From Lachnospiraceae bacterium C7 (GTDB lineage: Bacteria > Bacillota > Clostridia > Lachnospirales > Lachnospiraceae): a DNA stretch of 51,599 nt. Below the pieces are notes generated by a model. That model was given only the letters and a program-made list of their open reading frames with translations. It had not been told where the DNA came from and ran no database searches. How positions within the stretch are numbered: position 1 is the stretch's first letter; the number at the start of each line of letters is the position of its first letter. Shown in pieces: positions 15,506 through 24,029 of this stretch. Location of the stretch: contig FOPE01000019.1 of NCBI GenBank assembly GCA_900113385.1, positions 1 through 51,599 on the forward strand. The letters are read 5' to 3'. The translations under genes and the position numbers were made by a program.

Positions 15506-16282
15506 CTATTTTTTTAGCGCTTTATCTATATATGACATGTATTCATAGGCTCCATCTATATCTCCTTCATCAATATACTCATTGACGACATCTGCAAATT
15601 CTCGCATTTTTTGTTCACACTCTTTGCAGGTTTCTTCAATATTATTGTAGTCAGGACTGATGTCTTTATATTTTTTTTCAAATATTTTATTAATGTGATC
15701 TATTTCTTTTCTTAACATGCATTTTTTAAAATGTGATTTCGTAAAATCATACTCTATCATCAAGGCAAAACCTATCATAGTTACATATATAATTGGATAT
15801 ATCTTCCAAACTCTAGTAGTGCACCCATTTCTAAATTCAAAAATATTGCCCCACATAAAAAGTACCGATAATACTAATCCATTTAAACTTGCTATCACGC
15901 CATAAAACATTCCCGAAAAATGCATAGTTAAAAATGGCATTATAAGTAGCCAAAACCAATATGGACTTAGCCCTTTTTCAAGATACGGCCTTGAAACTAT
16001 AAAATGCACACCAACTGTTACACATCCTGCAAAACTAGCTAAATTCACAATTACTACATGATTTATCTTTTTTCTGTACCCTATTATTGCCCCTATAAAG
16101 AGCAAAGCAAGAATATAATTTGCCAAGACCCCTATAAACTCTCCCATCAATATGTATGGAATTGATAACATAATACAAAGAGCCGCAAAAGCACCAAATA
16201 CTAAAGGTGCTCTTTCGGCTCTAATGCGTACAACCTGCGGGTCAAGTTCTATTTCTTTGATTTTTTTAATTCTTTTTTTCAT
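15506..16282 (-). CDS. membrane protein paired with a LytTR response regulator
   Basis: A 258-residue protein with about six hydrophobic segments between residues 25 and 180, then a charged cytoplasmic tail of about 75 residues with 'CKECEQK' and helical, acidic sequence. No histidine-kinase HATPase or H-box is visible, and I do not recognise the family. It follows the regulator gene by 73 bases on the same strand, so the two are probably co-transcribed. By analogy with LytTR systems that use a membrane inhibitor instead of a kinase (HdrRM, BrsRM of streptococci) it could control the regulator; that is inference. Promoter B starts 27 bases past its stop codon. Confidence 0.75.
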   Translation of the reverse strand: MKKRIKKIKEIELDPQVVRIRAERAPLVFGAFAALCIMLSIPYILMGEFIGVLANYILALLFIGAIIGYRKKINHVVIVNLASFAGCVTVGVHFIVSRPYLEKGLSPYWFWLLIMPFLTMHFSGMFYGVIASLNGLVLSVLFMWGNIFEFRNGCTTRVWKIYPIIYVTMIGFALMIEYDFTKSHFKKCMLRKEIDHINKIFEKKYKDISPDYNNIEETCKECEQKMREFADVVNEYIDEGDIDGAYEYMSYIDKALKK

Positions 16283-16355
16283 AATTTATTACTTTTCCTA
16301 TCCCATCAAGTTTATATTATTTGTATTCATATATTTGTATATTTCTATTAATAAA

Positions 16356-17054
16356 TTACATTGAATATTTTACAAAAAGATCTCCTACTGTTCTGTAAGC
16401 ACCTCTCGGCATTGGAAAAACTTTTTCATCTTCCATTATAATTTCCTTTTTGTTTATCTTAAGAATATGCTTCATATTTATAATCATTTTACTGTTCGGC
16501 ATATAGAAAAAATCTTCTTTGATTTCATCTGCTAACGCCTGCATCGTTGTCCTTACTAAATGACTAGTATCTTTTTCTGTAATTCGTTTATAATGATCTT
16601 CTGATGTAATATACAAAATATCGTCAACTGGTATTTTAATCATTGTTCCTGAATCTTTGATAACTAGATTATGAACTTCCTCTTCCGTAAAAATTCTATC
16701 TAATGCAGCATTAAATTCTGCTTTAATGATAGGTTTTTCAAGATAATGAACTGCTTGCAAACGAAAAGCTTCTTTATAGAAATCTTCTGAAGATGTAACA
16801 AAGACAATAGCTCCATTTTCATCTTTTTTTCTAATCATATTTGCAAGTTCTATTCCATTTATCTCATCTATATAAATATCTAAAATATAAACATCGTAGG
16901 CTTGAAACTCCATAGCATCTAGTAAATCCATTGATGTTCGAAATGTCTCGATTTTACAATCAATATCTTTTACCGTCTCTTTGTAGTTGTCAAACAACTC
17001 TAATGTCTCTTCTATTGACTTTTTCTCGTCATCACAAATAGCTATATGATACAT
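16356..17054 (-). CDS. LytTR family response regulator
   Basis: A 232-residue cytoplasmic regulator. The receiver domain (1 to about 120) has the acidic pair Asp8/Asp9, the phosphorylation site Asp59 in 'VYILDIY', and Lys107 in 'YLEKPI'. The C-terminal LytTR DNA-binding domain (about 130-232) has 'ILYITSEDHYKRI', 'FFYMPNSKMIINMKHI' and 'FPMPRGAYRTV', as in AgrA, VirR and LytR. LytTR proteins bind 9-bp direct repeats 12-13 bp apart, a period of 21-22 bp, as found in promoters A and B nearby. No cognate kinase is in the window. AAGGAAG precedes the ATG by ten bases. Confidence 0.92.
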   Translation of the reverse strand: MYHIAICDDEKKSIEETLELFDNYKETVKDIDCKIETFRTSMDLLDAMEFQAYDVYILDIYIDEINGIELANMIRKKDENGAIVFVTSSEDFYKEAFRLQAVHYLEKPIIKAEFNAALDRIFTEEEVHNLVIKDSGTMIKIPVDDILYITSEDHYKRITEKDTSHLVRTTMQALADEIKEDFFYMPNSKMIINMKHILKINKKEIIMEDEKVFPMPRGAYRTVGDLFVKYSM

Positions 17055-17202
17055 GTTTCTTCTTACTTCCTTATATTTTTTTCCTAATATACGATTACTT
17101 TACATCATACACATTTTTATTTTATCAAATCTTTTATATTTTGTGAATGTTTTTTTATTAAAAGCATGCAAAACATTGTATATTGCCACTTTTTAGTAGA
17201 AA

Positions 17203-17511
17203 TCATAACATATTGCAAATTGCTGTAACTACAAGAACAGTTCCGCAACAACTAATTGCCACTTTAAACAAATCTTCTGTAATGTATGCCACTATAATTC
17301 CTACTATAAAAGCTGCTATTCCCTCATAAATATGAGCTGTATCAAAAATAATTGCTGGAAATGTCATAACAGCAAGTGTTACATATGGTACATAATGCAA
17401 AAAAGATTTTATGTACACATTTGTAATATTTTTTTTAAAAATAATCATAGGTAATGCTCGCACTAAATAAATAACTACAATCATTACTAACAAAGAAATA
17501 TACGTTCTCAT
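17203..17511 (-). CDS. azlD: AzlD family branched-chain amino acid exporter subunit
   Basis: A 102-residue protein with about four hydrophobic helices, containing 'YLVRALPMIIF' and 'YVPYVTLAVMTFPAI', hallmarks of AzlD. It works with AzlC, encoded 30 bases upstream on the same strand, to export branched-chain amino acids or analogues. AGGAG is placed seven bases before the ATG. Confidence 0.9.
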   Translation of the reverse strand: MRTYISLLVMIVVIYLVRALPMIIFKKNITNVYIKSFLHYVPYVTLAVMTFPAIIFDTAHIYEGIAAFIVGIIVAYITEDLFKVAISCCGTVLVVTAICNML

Positions 17512-17541
17512 TTTTTCTCCTAACTAAACTCAAAATTCTAA

Positions 17542-18270
17542 TTATGCATTTACATTTTCTTTTTCAAAATTCTCTAATGGTTTAATATAAGCTGCTGTTC
17601 CTGCCACTATTATCGTTAAAATTATTACCTTAAAACCACTTGATATTTCTTTCAAAACTGGAATAACCATAAATAGTGCACTTAATAGCATTGATATTAT
17701 AACTACTTTTCCTATAAAGGAATCTTTTTTTGAAACAGGTATAACTATTGCCAAAAACATTCCGTATACGGCAACTACTAATGAATTTACAAACCATCCT
17801 GGTAAAATATTTCCTACCCATACACCTAAAACTGTTCCAATTGTCCAACCTGGTATAGCACACATTGCAGCTCCATATGAATAAAATGGATTTAAATTTC
17901 CATCTACCATTGTAGAAATTCCAAAAATTTCATCTGTTATACAATATGAAACTCCTAGTCTATGAAATAATTTAGCTTTTTCTCCTAATTTTTGAGACAA
18001 AGCACAACCCATTAAAAAATAACGTAAATTTACAATAACTGTAGTTATAATCATCTCTGGGATACTTGCTCTTGCATTTATCAACGTTATGGCTGCAAAC
18101 TCTCCTGCTGAAGCCACCATTCCTAATGACATTAAACCTGCTTGTATCTCATTCATCCCAACTTTTTTTGCTGCAATTCCAAGTGCAAAGGCTACTGCAA
18201 AATAGCCCATACATATGGGAATTCCATCTTTTAATCCCTTTTTAAAAAATTTAACATTTTCTTTTTTCAC
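17542..18270 (-). CDS. azlC: AzlC family branched-chain amino acid exporter subunit
   Basis: A 242-residue membrane protein with the AzlC pattern 'DGIPICMGYFAVAFALGIAA', 'AGLMSLGMVASAGEFAAI' and 'NLRYFLMG'. Six or more hydrophobic segments. It begins with GTG immediately after the truA stop codon, so truA-azlC-azlD form one operon; the link between tRNA modification and amino acid export is probably only positional. Confidence 0.9.
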   Translation of the reverse strand: MKKENVKFFKKGLKDGIPICMGYFAVAFALGIAAKKVGMNEIQAGLMSLGMVASAGEFAAITLINARASIPEMIITTVIVNLRYFLMGCALSQKLGEKAKLFHRLGVSYCITDEIFGISTMVDGNLNPFYSYGAAMCAIPGWTIGTVLGVWVGNILPGWFVNSLVVAVYGMFLAIVIPVSKKDSFIGKVVIISMLLSALFMVIPVLKEISSGFKVIILTIIVAGTAAYIKPLENFEKENVNA

Positions 18271-19020
18271 CTAATAATCTACCTCCACTAAACATAACCC
18301 ATTAGACGGTGCAGTTGGACCTGCTTCCTGTCTGTCTTTTGCATCTATAATGTTTTTCATTTCTTCTGGTTTCTTTTTTCCATAACCTACATCTAAAAGT
18401 GTTCCCACTAAAATTCTAATCATGTTTTGTAAAAAACCGTCTCCATGAAATTCCATTATTATATAAGAATCTTTTTGGAAAATTTTAATTGAATCCACTG
18501 TCCTAACAGTTGATTTTTTCATTTTTTTATTTCCGCAAAAACTTTTATAATCATTAGTACCAATTAACATTTCTGCTGCTGCCTTTATACTTTCAATATC
18601 AGGCATTTTTTCTAGTACATACACATATTTTCTATCGAAAACTGGTTTTGTATCTCCACACCATAGCGTATATCTATAGGTTTTTCCTGTTGCATTAAAT
18701 CTGCTGTGAAATCTTTTATCTACTCTTTTTACATCGTCAATGGAAATGTCATCTGGAAGATATTTATTCATATACTCTTTTATTTCTTGCTCTGAAAATG
18801 TTGTATCTAAATATACATTAGCAGTCATTGCAATTGCTGAAACTCCTGCATCTGTACGTCCAGCACCTATTACAGTAATAGGTTCATCTTCTGTTTTATT
18901 TGTCATTCGCATTAGAAGCGTTTCTAATTTTCCTTGAATTGTGTCTTTAGTATTTTTTTGATGTTGCCAGCCATTATATCTAGTTCCATCATATCTTATG
19001 GTAAGTTTAAAATTCTTCAT
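18271..19020 (-). CDS. truA: tRNA pseudouridine(38-40) synthase TruA
   Basis: Modifies U38-U40 in the anticodon arm of many tRNAs. 249 residues, normal length. The catalytic motif 'GAGRTDAGVSA' contains Asp57, and 'FHSRFNATGKTYRY' and 'FLQNMIRILVGTLL' are conserved family blocks. First gene of the truA-azlC-azlD unit; the ribosome site is weak. Confidence 0.94.
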   Translation of the reverse strand: MKNFKLTIRYDGTRYNGWQHQKNTKDTIQGKLETLLMRMTNKTEDEPITVIGAGRTDAGVSAIAMTANVYLDTTFSEQEIKEYMNKYLPDDISIDDVKRVDKRFHSRFNATGKTYRYTLWCGDTKPVFDRKYVYVLEKMPDIESIKAAAEMLIGTNDYKSFCGNKKMKKSTVRTVDSIKIFQKDSYIIMEFHGDGFLQNMIRILVGTLLDVGYGKKKPEEMKNIIDAKDRQEAGPTAPSNGLCLVEVDY

Positions 19021-19120
19021 ATCTTATCACTTTCTTTTGAACTTCTTTATCTACAAATTTTACTATATTTTACCTTATATCATAATCTAAAAAAGGTCAA
19101 CTTGAATTAATAATTTTTTC

Positions 19121-19149
19121 TTGTTACATCTTTTCTTTTGTGATAATAT
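19121..19149 (+). promoter_or_regulatory. promoter of the ECF S component gene
   Basis: TTGTTA, a 17-bp spacer ending in TGTGA and TAATAT (19144-19149), an extended -10. The start point near 19156 leaves an untranslated leader of about 235 bases. Confidence 0.7.
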
Positions 19150-19155
19150 AGGTTT

Positions 19156-19380
19156 TGAGCGTTATTCGAAAGAAAATGCATCAGAACTTTTTATTATTTT
19201 ATTATTTTTTACGCATATGTGACCGTATCGGCACAAAATGCAGTATATCAAAGGTTTACACTAAGTTTTAAATAAAGTTGGTTTAGTTATGTTATCAATT
19301 TATATTCTGATGGGGGACATTCGTCACAATTTTCCGTAGATTAGCTTAATATTATTTTAAGAGTCAATTTTTTATTGACT
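19156..19380 (+). promoter_or_regulatory. long structured leader, riboswitch candidate
   Basis: CATCAGAA (19179-19186) pairs with TTCTGATG (19305-19312), closing a domain that includes a stem built of GCAT/ATGC, GTG/CAC and CCG/CGG around 19213-19243. Next to the ribosome site, AGTCAAT-TTTTT-ATTGACT (19362-19380) forms a perfect 7-bp hairpin ending directly at GAGGAGG. ECF S genes are often riboswitch-controlled. I do not recognise the sequence as FMN, TPP, cobalamin, THF, preQ1 or SAM. Confidence 0.45.
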
Positions 19381-19392
19381 GAGGAGGTTTTT

Positions 19393-20028
19393 ATGGATTA
19401 TTCACTAAAACAGGAAAAATCAAATGTCACTTACTTGGTTCAACTTGCTCTTATGGTAGCAATTATAATTATCATGTCTGTGACTCCACTAGGTTACCTT
19501 AAAATAGGTGCTTTAGCAATTACTTTTTTAACTGTTCCAGTATCAATTGGAGCTATGACTTTAGGACCAGTTGGTGGTCTGATATGTGGTCTTACTTTCG
19601 GTTTAAGTAGTTTTTTAACTGGATTTTTAACTCCCACACCATTTTCAGCAGCTTTAATTGAAATCAACGTAGTTGGTTACTTTATTACAACTGTTGTTGC
19701 TAGAACATTAGAAGGTTTACTTGTAGGATTAATTTTTAAAGCTTTACGTAAAATAAAGCTAAACAAAAACTTTTGCATTATTATTGGAAGCTTACTTTGC
19801 CCAGTTCTTAATACAGTTTTATTTATGGGCTCTCTTGTAATTTTCTTCTATAATTCAAATTTCATTCAAACTATTGTAAAAACTGGTAATTTTAAAAATC
19901 CATTCTTTTTTATAATCGGATTTGTTGGTGTGCAAGGCTTAATCGAAGCAATTGTTTGTACAGTTGTTGCATCTGCTGTAACTCTTGCTCTTTCTGCAGC
20001 TTTACATAACACAAAATCAGATTTTTAG
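19393..20028 (+). CDS. ECF transporter S component
   Basis: A 211-residue membrane protein with about six hydrophobic helices. 'YLKIGALAITFLTVPVSIGAMTLGPVGGLICGLTFGLSS' is the typical S-subunit substrate-site region of the pantothenate/cofactor type. It would partner with EcfAAT encoded elsewhere. The frame extends to a TTG at 19375, but the ATG at 19393 lies five bases behind GAGGAGG and is clearly the start. Preceded by a long structured leader and followed by a terminator. Confidence 0.88.
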   Translation: MDYSLKQEKSNVTYLVQLALMVAIIIIMSVTPLGYLKIGALAITFLTVPVSIGAMTLGPVGGLICGLTFGLSSFLTGFLTPTPFSAALIEINVVGYFITTVVARTLEGLLVGLIFKALRKIKLNKNFCIIIGSLLCPVLNTVLFMGSLVIFFYNSNFIQTIVKTGNFKNPFFFIIGFVGVQGLIEAIVCTVVASAVTLALSAALHNTKSDF

Positions 20029-20043
20029 TTTATTTACCTAAAG

Positions 20044-20085
20044 TCCTCGTCTTCTAGCTTTTAGCTTAGGCGAGGATTTTTTATT
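20044..20085 (+). terminator. intrinsic terminator after the ECF gene
   Basis: TCCTCG pairs with CGAGGA, with further pairing of AGCT-type bases inside, and is followed by TTTTTTATTTAT. Confidence 0.85.
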
Positions 20086-20116
20086 TATATCAGAAAAAAT
20101 ACAAATGGAGACAATT

Positions 20117-21085
20117 ATGAACAATAAATATTTTAAACAATCTATACTTTCAAAAATTCCTAACCTTAAAGAAATTTCTATAGATGATATAAATTTTTTT
20201 AACATAGGGCATAGCAGTGATTCCACAAATCAAACTGGAGTTTCTGTAATATATTTAAAAAATAAATCAACTGTAGGATGTGATATATCTGGTGGTGGTC
20301 CAGCTTCAAGAGAAACACCTCTTGCTAGTCCACTTACTGCAGACAATCCTATAAACGCTATTGTATTGTCTGGTGGTTCTGCTTATGGACTTGCCGCTTC
20401 TGACGGAGTAATGAAGTGCCTAGAAGAAAACAAAATCGGATATGATACAGGCGCTGCTTTAGTTCCTTTGGTTTGTCAATCTTGTATATATGACTTAGCA
20501 TATAAAGATTCTACCATTCGTCCTACTTCCTCTATGGGATATGATGCTTGCAAAAACGCATTAGCCTCTACCTCAAACTTATCAGGAAAAATTGGCGGAG
20601 GTTGTGGTGCAACTGTTGGCAAAATTCGAGGTATGGAACACTGCAGTGAATCCGGTCTTGGAATATTTGCCATTAGTTATGGTGATTTAAAAATTGCTGC
20701 AATAGTAGTCGTCAACGCACTAGGGGATATTTATAATCCCTATACTAGCGATCTCATCGCCGGTGTAAAAAATGATGATGGTAGTCCTTCTAATACTATT
20801 TCTGAAATGGCTAAATTTATCACCCCTCATGACGCATTTACTGGAAATACAACCATAGGCGCAATAATTACAAACGCTTCCTTAGACAAATCTCTTGCTA
20901 ACAAAGTAGCTTCTATGACAAGGAATGCATATAGCCGCTGCATAAATCCTGTTGGAACAATGGCTGACGGCGATAGCATATATGTTGCTAGTGCAGGTGA
21001 TGTAGCTTGTGACGTAAATGTTCTTGGTACATTATCAGCAGAAGTTATGGAACTTGCCATATTAAATGCAATAGAATCTGTTTAA
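20117..21085 (+). CDS. P1 family (S58, DmpA-like) self-cleaving aminopeptidase
   Basis: An Ntn-type hydrolase of 322 residues. It has the family blocks 'GGGPASRET', 'VLSGGSAYGLAA' and 'GGGCGATVGK', and the autoprocessing site 'GNTTIGAIITNA', where the first Thr becomes the N-terminal nucleophile after cleavage at Asn-Thr. Relatives are D-aminopeptidases, beta-peptidases or nylon oligomer hydrolases; substrate unknown here. The frame opens at ATG 20105, but GGAGA at 20107-20111 serves the ATG at 20117. Cytoplasmic, no signal peptide. Monocistronic with its own terminator. Confidence 0.9.
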   Translation: MNNKYFKQSILSKIPNLKEISIDDINFFNIGHSSDSTNQTGVSVIYLKNKSTVGCDISGGGPASRETPLASPLTADNPINAIVLSGGSAYGLAASDGVMKCLEENKIGYDTGAALVPLVCQSCIYDLAYKDSTIRPTSSMGYDACKNALASTSNLSGKIGGGCGATVGKIRGMEHCSESGLGIFAISYGDLKIAAIVVVNALGDIYNPYTSDLIAGVKNDDGSPSNTISEMAKFITPHDAFTGNTTIGAIITNASLDKSLANKVASMTRNAYSRCINPVGTMADGDSIYVASAGDVACDVNVLGTLSAEVMELAILNAIESV

Positions 21086-21089
21086 CAAA

Positions 21090-21152
21090 AAACCTCTATG
21101 GGATTTTGTCCCGTCATAATTGACGGAACATGATCTCTTAGAGGTCTTTTAA
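21090..21152. terminator. terminator between convergent genes
   Basis: ACCTCT and AGAGGT pair at the base of an imperfect stem-loop with TGGGA/TCCC inside. It is followed by CTTTT on the plus strand and TTTTTTG on the minus strand, so it can serve both genes. Confidence 0.75.
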
Positions 21153-23158
21153 ATTAGTGCAATGCCATCTGAACAACCTGATTCTCTTGCAAGTTGCATT
21201 ATATAGTTTTTACTTCTTTCAGCACGTAGTCCAGTTAATTCATCTGCTGGCATACCGCTAAAATCAATTACTCCATTTGTCAAACTTTGAGCTGCATTTT
21301 TAAAAACTCGATCTGTTGTGCTGCTTGCTAATTTAGCTAACTTTTTTCTTGAATCACTTCTTATGTTTTTTAAATTTTCTTGCTTTTTTTCAGCATTTTC
21401 CACATTTTCTTTCATAAAAGCAATCAATGTATCATCTAGTGGTTGTGGTTTTCCAAAGTAATAACCCTGCACTTTTCCGCAACCTATTCGTTTTAAAAAT
21501 TCATATTGTTCTTTTGTTTCAACACCTTCTGCTAAAGTATCAATTCCTAGTTTTTTACCCATCTCAACAATGGAAGCAACTATTTCCTTAGCCTTAGGAT
21601 TTATTTCAAAATCTCTTAAAAACAACATGTCTATCTTTAAAACATCAAAATTAAAGTCCTTTAAAACATTAAGAGATGAATATCCACTACCAAAATCGTC
21701 CATCCAAACTTCATATCCTTTTGACTGGAAAAATTCTATTTGGTTTTTAAAGTCCTTTTGATTATCTGTTAAAACACTTTCTGTTATTTCAATATGTAAC
21801 AATTCCTTTGAAATATTGTATTTTTTTAGATTTGCATCTACGATTTCTACAATATCGCATAATTCAAAATCTAATCTTGATAAATTCAATGAAACTGGTA
21901 CATATGGTAAATCATTATCGATTAACATTCTTATATCTTTGCATATATTTTCTAATGAAAAAATATCAATCTTATGAATCAATCTATGTTTTTCTAGCAC
22001 ATCAATATAATCATTAGGTGATAAAAATCCATATTTTGAATCATTCCATCTAGATAACGCTTCAAAACTTACTAATTTACCTGTTTTTGTACTAAATACA
22101 GGCTGATAGTAAACTTTAATATCTCCATCATAAATAGCATTATCAATATTATCAATTATATATTTTTGTTTTCCTAATGTCTCTATAAGTTCTTCATCAA
22201 AATATCTAAAATTCTCATTATACTTTCTTTTTATGCTATCACAGGCAATCTTTGCTCTGTCACAAGCTACACTTACATCAAGTTCATCATCTTGTACTTC
22301 ATATATTCCTGCTTTTATTTCTATGATATCTCCCTTTGGATATGCATCTAGGAAAGATCTCAAATTCTCAATTTTGCGAAGTACACTACATCCTGTCGTT
22401 ACAACTGCAAAATGATCTTGTCCAAAGTGCGCCACCAAATTTTCCGAGAAGTTTTCTTGAAGAGCTGCTGCTATATATCTTAAAAGCTGATCGCCCTTTT
22501 GAAATCCATAATTTGCATTGTATGACTTAAAATTATCTACATCAAAATGGACGAAAACTGTTTTTTCACCATTCATCGTATTTTCTGCCACAACATTTGG
22601 AGCTAATTCTCTAAAATAAATCATATTTGGCAAACTTGTAAGAGGATTAATCTCTTGAGATAGACTTGATAGCACCTTATCTTTTTCGTTATGAAAATCG
22701 CTAATATTTAAAATCAAAATATAAGCACATATATGACCACTTTTCTCAGATTTATATAACATATAATTGCAATGAATCCAATCAAAATGGGCGTTAACTA
22801 AACATTCTAGTTCAATTTCATCCCAGTATTCTTCTTGTCTATATCTGTTAAGCAAAACTTGTCTGTTCAAAAAAACGCTAACCGTATCACGATTTGTAAA
22901 AAGTACTGTTTTATCAATAACTTTTTTAAGTGTCTTTTCATATTCACATTGGCCTTCTGGAACAAGACTACCTAACTTCTCAAATGCCCCAACATGCATT
23001 CTAAGGACTTTATTATCTTCAATGTCTACTTTAAACATTGCAGATTTTTCAACAAATTCGCTGTCACTATAGTAACCTATGATGTCCGAAAATCTATGGC
23101 TTTTTAACCATGTGATAATTGGCTGCTTAAATAAAACCTTTTCAAAGCTCTTTTCCAT
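21149..23158 (-). CDS. c-di-GMP phosphodiesterase (degenerate GGDEF plus EAL)
   Basis: 669 residues, no membrane segment. The N-terminal ~160 residues look PAS-like. The GGDEF domain carries GQDHF at 246-250 in place of GGDEF, so it is probably inactive or a GTP sensor. The EAL domain is intact: EAL at 366-368, 'NLSRLDF', 'IEITES', 'DDFGSGYSSL', 'LKIDMLF', 'AEGVET' and 'QGYYFGKP' supply the metal and catalytic residues, so hydrolysis of c-di-GMP is likely. About 90 extra residues follow the EAL domain. Preceded by AGGTGG. It opposes the diguanylate cyclase at 8258-11320. Confidence 0.92.
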   Translation of the reverse strand: MEKSFEKVLFKQPIITWLKSHRFSDIIGYYSDSEFVEKSAMFKVDIEDNKVLRMHVGAFEKLGSLVPEGQCEYEKTLKKVIDKTVLFTNRDTVSVFLNRQVLLNRYRQEEYWDEIELECLVNAHFDWIHCNYMLYKSEKSGHICAYILILNISDFHNEKDKVLSSLSQEINPLTSLPNMIYFRELAPNVVAENTMNGEKTVFVHFDVDNFKSYNANYGFQKGDQLLRYIAAALQENFSENLVAHFGQDHFAVVTTGCSVLRKIENLRSFLDAYPKGDIIEIKAGIYEVQDDELDVSVACDRAKIACDSIKRKYNENFRYFDEELIETLGKQKYIIDNIDNAIYDGDIKVYYQPVFSTKTGKLVSFEALSRWNDSKYGFLSPNDYIDVLEKHRLIHKIDIFSLENICKDIRMLIDNDLPYVPVSLNLSRLDFELCDIVEIVDANLKKYNISKELLHIEITESVLTDNQKDFKNQIEFFQSKGYEVWMDDFGSGYSSLNVLKDFNFDVLKIDMLFLRDFEINPKAKEIVASIVEMGKKLGIDTLAEGVETKEQYEFLKRIGCGKVQGYYFGKPQPLDDTLIAFMKENVENAEKKQENLKNIRSDSRKKLAKLASSTTDRVFKNAAQSLTNGVIDFSGMPADELTGLRAERSKNYIMQLARESGCSDGIALI

Positions 23159-23334
23159 TTCTATCCACCTATCGAAAAAACTACTTGGTATTTACATACG
23201 CTCTACATGTAACAGAGTAGATTATATTTTTTTTAGGGGGTAAAGTCAATAGGATTTGACATCAAAAAACGATATTTAATAAAATTTTAATATGTTTATA
23301 GTTTCTTTATATTTTATTTATTTACTTTTAACTA

Positions 23335-23360
23335 TAAAAACATTATTTCATATCCGATAT
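23335..23360 (+). promoter_or_regulatory. sigma-D (sigma-28) type promoter
   Basis: TAAA, 14 bases and TCCGATAT match the flagellar sigma-D pattern (TAAA-N14/15-GCCGATAT). It lies 55 bases before the Cse60-like gene and shows the same spacing as the MCP operon promoter at 28379-28404. Confidence 0.55.
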
Positions 23361-23415
23361 AGAAAATGAAGACTTATACATATATTTGATTACGTAACAA
23401 ATAGGAGGCAAACAC

Positions 23416-23604
23416 ATGAAAATAAAGCAATTTAGATATCAAGAAAATATTCCTTTAGACACTATTGATGCCGATATTAATCGTTTTTTAGCCAGTGCAG
23501 ATGTAAAGCAAATTATAGATATTAAAGTTTCCACTCCTGTGCGTCATGCTGAACGTTTCACAAAGGATGAAATAGAATATCATTATGTAGTAATCTACAA
23601 ATAA
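23416..23604 (+). CDS. Cse60-like small protein
   Basis: 62 residues, preceded by AGGAGG at eight bases. The pattern K-x-K-x-F..., 'DINRFLASADVKQIIDIKVST' and the ending 'HYVVIYK' resembles the small Bacillus Cse60 protein family, known from sporulation but also found in non-sporulating Firmicutes, where the role is unknown. A sigma-D-like promoter upstream suggests expression with motility genes. Monocistronic. Confidence 0.7.
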   Translation: MKIKQFRYQENIPLDTIDADINRFLASADVKQIIDIKVSTPVRHAERFTKDEIEYHYVVIYK

Positions 23605-23621
23605 TTATTTTTAAACACAAA

Positions 23622-23750
23622 AGCATTACTATGTAATATTCTTTATTTACTATTGCGTAAAGAAATTAATGCTAATATTAATCATTGGAACGAACTCCTT
23701 TTAGTTTTTTGTTTAACCACTTAAAATCATAAAAGAAGTTCGTTCTTTAT
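23622..23750 (+). terminator. two hairpins after the Cse60-like gene
   Basis: GCATTA/TAATGC enclose CTTTA/TAAAG (23622-23673). A second hairpin pairs GAACGAACT (23688-23696) with AGTTCGTTC (23737-23745), with CTTTTA/TAAAAG inside and a short T tail. The rest of 23751-24029 is T-rich and holds no gene. Confidence 0.6.
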
Positions 23751-24029
23751 AGTGTGCTTTTATTGTAACTTTATTGTATTTTCACGTATTTTTATAGTAT
23801 CTCATAGTTAAAAGTTGCCAAACATGTCATTTTTTCTATTCAAACAAAATTTTCATATTTTTTATCGTGGTTTTTTCAAAGTTTTTCACAAAACCAACCT
23901 TCTTTTTTTATTTATTTTTTTTATTTCCATTTTTGTCAATTTATGATATATTATTTCTTGTAGTTTTATCACAAACGTTATCCTATTTAATCATATATTT
24001 CATTAGTTTTATTCGACTAGGAGGTCATT

